Part shown: positions 6,370 to 9,852 of the stretch, piece after piece
Layout of the letters: the number at the start of each line of letters is the position of its first letter
Numbering within the stretch: the first letter of the stretch is position 1
Source of the DNA: Christensenella sp. UBA6345
Lineage (GTDB): Bacteria > Bacillota > Clostridia > Christensenellales > UBA1242
Length of the DNA stretch: 9,852 bases
Assembly (NCBI GenBank): GCA_002437945.1
Contig: DJSB01000017.1
Span: 1 to 9,852 of the forward strand
Reading direction: 5' to 3'
The notes under the pieces: model-generated
Database searches by the model: none
What the model saw: only the letters and a program-made list of their open reading frames with translations
Told to the model about the DNA's origin: nothing
Program-made: the position numbers and the translations under genes

Positions 6370-6518
6370 ATAATATAAACCATGTGATTTTGTGTTGTTC
6401 GCTTTGCTTACAACACAAGTTGCTAATCGCAACAATCATTGCTTCACAATGATTACATAGTTTTGATTTGGCGTCAGTTTATGTCAAATGCCACTGCGTG
6501 TCGCTTGTATAAACTTCC
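6370..6518 (+). repeat. Tandem structured repeat, unit 2 (cloverleaf)
   Basis: Same plan, shifted by 149 nt. The closing helix is AAACCATGT (6377-6385) with ACATAGTTT (6455-6463), one mismatch. Arm 1 is TTGTGTTGT/ACAACACAA (6390-6398 with 6410-6418, 11-nt loop). Arm 2 is GTTGC/GCAAC (6419-6423 with 6429-6433, loop TAATC). Arm 3 is AATCATTG/CAATGATT (6434-6441 with 6447-6454). The 55-nt tail again has CACTGC and AACTTCC and adds a stem AGTTTAT/ATAAACT. Four base pairs of arm 1 differ from unit 1, all by changes on both sides. Confidence 0.65.
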
Positions 6519-6551
6519 TTGATTGTAAACTATTATTAGACGTACAGTTTA
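6519..6551 (+). repeat. Collapsed third unit of the structured repeat
   Basis: TAAACT (6526-6531) pairs with AGTTTA (6546-6551). The left side matches the closing helix of units 1 and 2 at exactly the next 150-nt step (6228, 6377, 6527), and ACAGTTT matches the right side of unit 1. The three inner arms are missing, leaving a 14-nt loop: an internal deletion or a minimal form. Confidence 0.5.
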
Positions 6552-6584
6552 TGCTATTTTTATATTGAACGTGCATCTTATATA

Positions 6585-6650
6585 TGTCATTCTGAGCGCA
6601 ACGTAGTGGAGTCGAACCCGCAGGGCAACGGCGAAGACGTTGGAATCTTG
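6585..6650 (+). repeat. GTCATTCTGAGCG-type dispersed palindromic repeat
   Basis: Starts TGTCATTCTGAGCG, contains GTGGAGTCGAAC and ends GGAATCTTG; CAACGT (6599-6604) pairs with ACGTTG (6637-6642). It is GC-richer than its surroundings. Similar sequences are familiar as dispersed intergenic repeats in many bacteria. It shares GTCATT-TGAGCG and GTCGAAC with the elements at 6680-6765 and 9792-9852. Confidence 0.6.
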
Positions 6651-6679
6651 AAACGTAAAGTTAATATTATCACATACTT

Positions 6680-6765
6680 TACCCCGCCTAGATTACAACA
6701 AACAAGTTTGTTGCTTGTTCGCTAATGCTCTCAAGTTCGACTACGCTCATAATGACAGGCGGGTA
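6680..6765 (-). repeat. Palindromic dispersed repeat, left copy
   Basis: Bounded by near-perfect terminal inverted repeats TACCCCGCCT (6680-6689) and AGGCGGGTA (6757-6765). Inside is a perfect hairpin, CAACAAAC/GTTTGTTG (6696-6703 with 6706-6713). The minus strand reads CCCGCCTGTCATTATGAGCG and continues to match the right-edge repeat at 9792 for about 61 nt with roughly six differences. No coding capacity; MITE- or REP-like. Confidence 0.65.
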
Positions 6766-6861
6766 ATAAGACAAATTAACATAATATGCCATGTATTAAA
6801 AGGTGGCTAATAATGGTTATGTGTGTTAGTTTTTGCTATTAATGATACATAATGATTTTAT

Positions 6862-6939
6862 TATCCAGAGAATGATAGAGACTATACAAAAATATATGGT
6901 AATGTGTTTGAAATAAAACCTACAGAAGAAAATAATTAA
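6862..6939 (+). pseudogene. 3' remnant of a third copy of the 194-aa gene
   Basis: In frame it encodes the last 25 residues (YPENDRDYTKIYGNVFEIKP plus TEENN) and stop of the 194-aa family, identical to the end of the first full copy. The frame is closed upstream by TGA at 6853-6855 and homology stops at about 6862, so the rest of this copy is missing. It is probably the scar of the tandem duplication or of a deletion. Confidence 0.85.
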
Positions 6940-6951
6940 AGGAGAATTAAT

Positions 6952-7536
6952 ATGACATTAGCACAAGGAATGAGAGCGTATATTGGTAAAATAGAAGAAG
7001 AATGCGAAAAAGAAAAAAACACGAAAAAGAAAGTTGAAATAGCAAAAAAATTAATACCATTGTATAGAGAAGCACATAGAGTACATTCAAAAGAGATGAG
7101 AGATTTAACTTATCGTTCAGAGCATATGCCACAAAGTGACATAGATTTTGTATTAGAAAATTGTGATGAAGAAGTAATGAGTGATGAAGAGTACGAGCAA
7201 TTAAGACAACAATGGGAACAAAAACTTGGCGAAAAATTATTATATCCAGAAGACCAAGAATATATAGACGGGAAAAAAAGATTGTTGGAATATACAAAAG
7301 GATTGTCGCAGGACGATATTCAACAAATGTTAGATAATTATGAAAGTGAGTGGAAAGATAGACGAAATAATTGGAAGAAAGAGAGTTTTGCAGAGAGTCA
7401 TAGATTTTTTGTACAGATGTTAAAAGATATGACCCCAGAAGAATATGAGAAGTTTATGTATCCAGAGAATGATAGAGACTATACAAAAATATATGGTAAT
7501 GTGTTTGAAATAAAACCTACAGAAGAAAATAATTAA
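6952..7536 (+). CDS. Unrecognised 194-aa acidic helical protein, copy A
   Basis: I do not recognise the family. The protein is charged, rich in Glu and Lys, largely helical, with no signal peptide, membrane segment or Cys cluster. Residues 5-43 are a likely coiled coil (IEEECEKEKNTKKKVEIAKK). Residues 44-191 are almost the same as in copy B and include MRDLTYRSEH, DFVLENCDEEVMSDEEYEQL, WKDRRNNWKKESFAESHRFF and EEYEKFMYPENDRDY. AAAGGAG lies 7 nt before the ATG. It is the first full gene of a module with copy B and the 506-aa gene. The duplicated small gene before a large PIN-like gene recalls an antitoxin or adaptor, but nothing in the sequence proves that. Confidence 0.88.
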   Translation: MTLAQGMRAYIGKIEEECEKEKNTKKKVEIAKKLIPLYREAHRVHSKEMRDLTYRSEHMPQSDIDFVLENCDEEVMSDEEYEQLRQQWEQKLGEKLLYPEDQEYIDGKKRLLEYTKGLSQDDIQQMLDNYESEWKDRRNNWKKESFAESHRFFVQMLKDMTPEEYEKFMYPENDRDYTKIYGNVFEIKPTEENN

Positions 7537-7548
7537 AGGAGAATTAAT

Positions 7549-8133
7549 ATGACATTAGCAGATGCGATAAATAAAGAGTTGGATAAAGAAAACGAAATAA
7601 TAGATAAGGAAAAAAATGAAAAGAAAAAAGTAGAGTTGGCAAAGAAATATTTAGATTTGTCAGAAGTATATCATAAGGTACATTCAAAAGAGATGAGAGA
7701 TTTAACTTATCGTTCAGAGCATGTGCCACAAAGTATTATAGATTTTGTATTAGAAAATTGTGATGAAGAAGTAATGAGTGATGAAGAGTACGAGCAATTA
7801 AGACAACAATGGGAACAAAAACTTGGCGAAAAATTATTATATCCAGAAGACCAAGAATATATAGACGGGAAAAAAAGATTGTTGGAATATACAAAAGGAT
7901 TGTCACAGGACGATATTCAACAAATGTTAGATAATTATGAAAGTGAATGGAAAGATAGACGTAATAATTGGAAGAAAGAAAGTTTTGCAGAGAGTCATAG
8001 ATTTTTTGTACAGATGTTAAAAGATATGACTCCAGAAGAATATGAGAAGTTTATGTATCCAGAGAATGATAGAGATTATACAAAAATATATGGCAATGTG
8101 TTTGAAATAAAACCTACAGAAGATAAGGAGTAG
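7549..8133 (+). CDS. Unrecognised 194-aa acidic helical protein, copy B
   Basis: Tandem paralogue of copy A starting 597 bp later, with the same AAAGGAG site 7 nt before ATG. The first four residues (MTLA) are shared, residues 5-43 are only about 40-45% identical, and residues 44-191 differ only at 59 (M/V) and 63 (D/I). Beyond residue 63 the DNA differences I saw are all synonymous, so the C-terminal part is under purifying selection. The end is EDKE instead of EENN; those last codons create the AAGGAG ribosome binding site of the 506-aa gene, whose ATG lies 4 nt after this stop. Translation of the two genes is therefore probably coupled. Function unknown. Confidence 0.88.
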   Translation: MTLADAINKELDKENEIIDKEKNEKKKVELAKKYLDLSEVYHKVHSKEMRDLTYRSEHVPQSIIDFVLENCDEEVMSDEEYEQLRQQWEQKLGEKLLYPEDQEYIDGKKRLLEYTKGLSQDDIQQMLDNYESEWKDRRNNWKKESFAESHRFFVQMLKDMTPEEYEKFMYPENDRDYTKIYGNVFEIKPTEDKE

Positions 8134-8137
8134 CATT

Positions 8138-9658
8138 ATGGCTAAAAAGAAAATGTTATTAGATACCAACTATGTGATAGATTTAGCAGAATTAATGAAA
8201 AAGAATAACAAAACGAAAGAACCATATATTCCTATTGCAGATATTAATTTAAAATTAAATGATGATAGAAATCGCATTATTAATCATATAGAAAAGCAAT
8301 TTAATGATAAACAACTGCTTGCTATATCTGAAACTAGGAATAGTAACTATGTAGACTTTAAAGCATTTAATGATATGTATAACGATATGCTAAAGTGTAA
8401 AAGACTTACTCCTGAAGAGAGAATAAAAGTAGTAGGGTACAAAATAGAAAATTATAAGCAATATATGAGTTTTTGTACTAAAAGTATCAACAATGAATTA
8501 TTGACATTAAAGAATAAACCAAGAGATGTTCTTAAAAATAAAGACATCTTAAAAATGTCTATGCTTGTAACAAAAAGTCGTCAATTTAATGAAACGTCAA
8601 AGTATTTTGATGTCCTATCAAAAGATTTTTATAACTCTGCATTAAATTATTCGGTTGCTACCACATTTGATTTAGGTAATACTAAAGATGCGCCACTAGA
8701 GTATGTAGTGTCTGAAGAAGGCAATAGAGAAATATTTTCACATATATTTGGGACTCAAGAATATGATGAAGTTGCTAGTAGGTTCAAAAAAGAAGGTAAA
8801 GATATTACTAAATTTAAGACCTTTGATGGCGACCATATAAAACATGTACTTAAATCTTGTACTTTAATAAAATTATCTCCTGAAGCCAAGAAAATATATA
8901 ATATGGCAAAAGATGTTTTGGAATACTATTGTCATAATACTGAAAAGAAAGTTAAAAATATAGAACACGAAGTTGTGGTAAAAGATAAAAATGAATTTGA
9001 AAGTAAAAGCGAAGAAGAGAAGAAAAAGATTTTGTCCAAGTCTCCAATATCTTTAAATAAAAATGCTTTAGGATTCCAAGGCGATTTGGGTATGGTAGTA
9101 TTTTCAGGGTTGTTTGTAGGTAATATGTTATCCAATAATGCTAAAGACGTTTCTGGTAAAGGTATTGACTTGCCATTAGGTGAAAAGAAAAAAATGTACA
9201 ACAAATTTGTTGATAGAAACCCAACTAAAACTGATAGTAGAAGATTATCAAATAAGGTTAGTACTAAAGAAGCAATAGACCCAGAGACTTTGTTATATGT
9301 TTGTACCAAAAACTTTATAGAAGAAATGGAAGATGCTAGACTTAACCAAGGATTGGAAAAGGCAAGAGATGTAATGAAATTATTTCATAGCCAGCCAATA
9401 TCATCTATTAAACCACAAGACCTTTATGATATGCTACAACAATTGCCAGTATTTATTTTGACTAATTTTGAATTGGTTAAAGTTGAACCTACAAGAAAAA
9501 ATATACACGAAAAAGAATATGACTCTGTTTATGAATTAAGACTTAAATCTGAATATGCTCAACAACAGACCCAGCAAGGGACTAGAGTTGGACCAACTCA
9601 ACAAGGGACTCTTAAACAATCTGTTAAACCAAATACTGGATTAGATAAAGGTAGATAA
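8138..9658 (+). CDS. Unrecognised 506-aa protein with a PIN-nuclease-like N-terminus
   Basis: I do not recognise the whole protein. It opens with KMLLDTNYVIDLAE (5-18), very like strand 1 of PIN-domain nucleases, with D9 where the first metal ligand sits. Possible further ligands are E65 after LAIS (61-64), and D316 and D337 in GDLGMVVFSGLFVGNMLSNN (315-334) plus AKD, which resembles the D-x-x-I-x-A...LVTxD segment of VapC-type PIN domains at similar spacing. If so, about 240 residues of helical, lysine-rich sequence are inserted between. Residues 275-300 are highly charged; the C-terminus (about 473-506) is a Gln-rich tail with a repeated TQQGT. No membrane or signal sequence. The ribosome binding site AAGGAG lies within the end of the upstream gene. 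The PIN assignment is a hypothesis. Confidence 0.85.
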   Translation: MAKKKMLLDTNYVIDLAELMKKNNKTKEPYIPIADINLKLNDDRNRIINHIEKQFNDKQLLAISETRNSNYVDFKAFNDMYNDMLKCKRLTPEERIKVVGYKIENYKQYMSFCTKSINNELLTLKNKPRDVLKNKDILKMSMLVTKSRQFNETSKYFDVLSKDFYNSALNYSVATTFDLGNTKDAPLEYVVSEEGNREIFSHIFGTQEYDEVASRFKKEGKDITKFKTFDGDHIKHVLKSCTLIKLSPEAKKIYNMAKDVLEYYCHNTEKKVKNIEHEVVVKDKNEFESKSEEEKKKILSKSPISLNKNALGFQGDLGMVVFSGLFVGNMLSNNAKDVSGKGIDLPLGEKKKMYNKFVDRNPTKTDSRRLSNKVSTKEAIDPETLLYVCTKNFIEEMEDARLNQGLEKARDVMKLFHSQPISSIKPQDLYDMLQQLPVFILTNFELVKVEPTRKNIHEKEYDSVYELRLKSEYAQQQTQQGTRVGPTQQGTLKQSVKPNTGLDKGR

Positions 9659-9689
9659 ATTGTAGATTGAAAAGTAACTTGATTAATCC

Positions 9690-9725
9690 TGCTTGTCATT
9701 TATTTAAGCAACAACTAGTTTTTTT
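9690..9725 (+). terminator. Possible weak terminator after the 506-aa gene
   Basis: TGCTT (9690-9694) pairs with AAGCA (9706-9710); after an 8-nt gap comes a run of seven T's (9719-9725). The stem is short and not adjacent to the T run, so this is only a candidate. Confidence 0.3.
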
Positions 9726-9791
9726 GTACATCGGGCTGAGTTGAATTTTGATTATAGAAAAGAACTAGCACATTATGTTAAGTTATCTAAT

Positions 9792-9852
9792 CCCGCCTGT
9801 CATTATGAGCGGTAGTCGAACTTGGGAGCGAAGCGGACAAGCGACAAACTTG
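9792..9852 (+). repeat. Palindromic dispersed repeat, right copy (runs off the edge)
   Basis: Begins CCCGCCTGTCATTATGAGCG and continues through GTAGTCGAACTTG to ACAAACTTG at the window end, matching the minus strand of 6704-6763. It is in opposite orientation to the left copy, with the CCCGCCT ends of both facing the gene module between them. Confidence 0.65.

Larger units (their letters stand above)
6082..6861. other. 780-bp non-coding region rich in structured repeats
   Basis: No supportable reading frame. In order it holds the terminator at 6139-6169, an AT-rich stretch with palindrome ATACATGTAT (6205-6214), two and a fraction tandem cloverleaf units (6221-6551), a GTCATTCTGAGCG-type palindromic repeat (6585-6650), a second palindromic element (6680-6765), and about 95 bp of AT-rich DNA that should contain the promoter of the downstream genes. 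There I see only weak candidates, such as TTGCTA at 6833-6838 with TTTTAT or TATTAT downstream. Confidence 0.7.
6862..8123 (+). repeat. 597-bp tandem duplication, two units plus a partial third
   Basis: The string TATCCAGAGAATGATAGAG recurs at 6862, 7459 and 8056, each 597 bp apart. Each unit contains the last 24-25 codons of one small gene, the AAAGGAG ribosome binding site, and the next gene up to the same point. The units are nearly identical except for about 40 codons at the start of each gene. Confidence 0.9.

Noticed and set aside
6221..6518. Cloverleaf units as tRNAs or tRNA pseudogenes
   Set aside because: No T-loop consensus, anticodon loop or 7-bp acceptor; arm 1 has an 11-nt loop and arm sizes do not fit a tRNA.
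6221..6765. CRISPR array
   Set aside because: Only two to three units of about 150 nt with diverged, structured interiors; no short identical repeats with unique spacers and no cas genes.
6947..7729. Two hydrophobic, Leu/Phe-rich minus-strand frames opposite the 194-aa genes, resembling membrane proteins
   Set aside because: They mirror the acidic Glu/Lys-rich plus-strand genes, whose antisense codons give Phe/Leu. The real genes have AAAGGAG sites and synonymous-biased divergence on the plus strand.
8932..9309. Antisense frame of 125 aa inside the 506-aa gene
   Set aside because: Shadow of a long coding frame; no start signal or motif.
9586..9598. Palindrome AGTTGG-A-CCAACT as a regulatory site
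   Set aside because: Lies inside the coding sequence for the repetitive Gln-rich tail; short and likely by chance.
6952..9658. Naming the module a VapBC toxin-antitoxin system
   Set aside because: The large protein is about four times VapC length with only one clear PIN segment, and the 194-aa proteins show no AbrB, RHH or other antitoxin DNA-binding motif.

Overview
AT-rich window using the standard bacterial code (genes end in TAA, TAG and TGA; TGG is used for Trp) with consensus AGGAG-type ribosome binding sites, a CCA-encoding tRNA-Ser and Gram-positive-style promoters. This points to a low-GC Bacillota, most like an uncultured clostridium-type gut organism; the lineage call is an inference from style, not from a marker gene.

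Layout. (1) 1-1525: end of an unidentified gene, then a phage/ICE-type tyrosine integrase preceded by a LexA-like box and a hairpin that contains a Shine-Dalgarno sequence. The integrase reads toward the 3' end of tRNA-Ser(GCU) (1525-1615, minus), the usual geometry of an element integrated in a tRNA gene, so the left part is probably mobile and the part to the right chromosomal or another island. (2) 1812-4412: a long ThyX-type flavin-dependent thymidylate synthase (minus) and a LysR regulator (plus) are divergent, with two good promoters that overlap face to face in an 81-bp gap. A blasticidin-S-deaminase-like cytidine deaminase follows the regulator, so this looks like a small pyrimidine/dTMP locus. 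(3) 4421-6169: a promoter, an ADP-ribosyltransferase-like protein and an aminoglycoside/choline-kinase-fold phosphotransferase 5 nt downstream, closed by a strong terminator. (4) 6170-6861: non-coding, but packed with structure: two tandem units of about 150 nt that each fold as a four-way (cloverleaf) junction with compensatory changes between copies, a collapsed third unit in phase, then two dispersed palindromic repeats. (5) 6862-9658: a gene remnant, two tandem copies (597-bp period) of an unrecognised 194-aa acidic helical protein with variable N-terminus and nearly invariant C-terminus, and a 506-aa unrecognised protein starting with a PIN-nuclease-like motif, translationally coupled to the second copy. 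(6) 9792-end: a second, opposite-orientation copy of the repeat at 6680-6765, so module 5 is bracketed by inverted repeats.

Most worth following up: the covarying cloverleaf repeats, and the repeat-bracketed module of duplicated small gene plus PIN-like large gene, which could be an undescribed toxin/defence-type system. No function in module 5 is proven by sequence alone.
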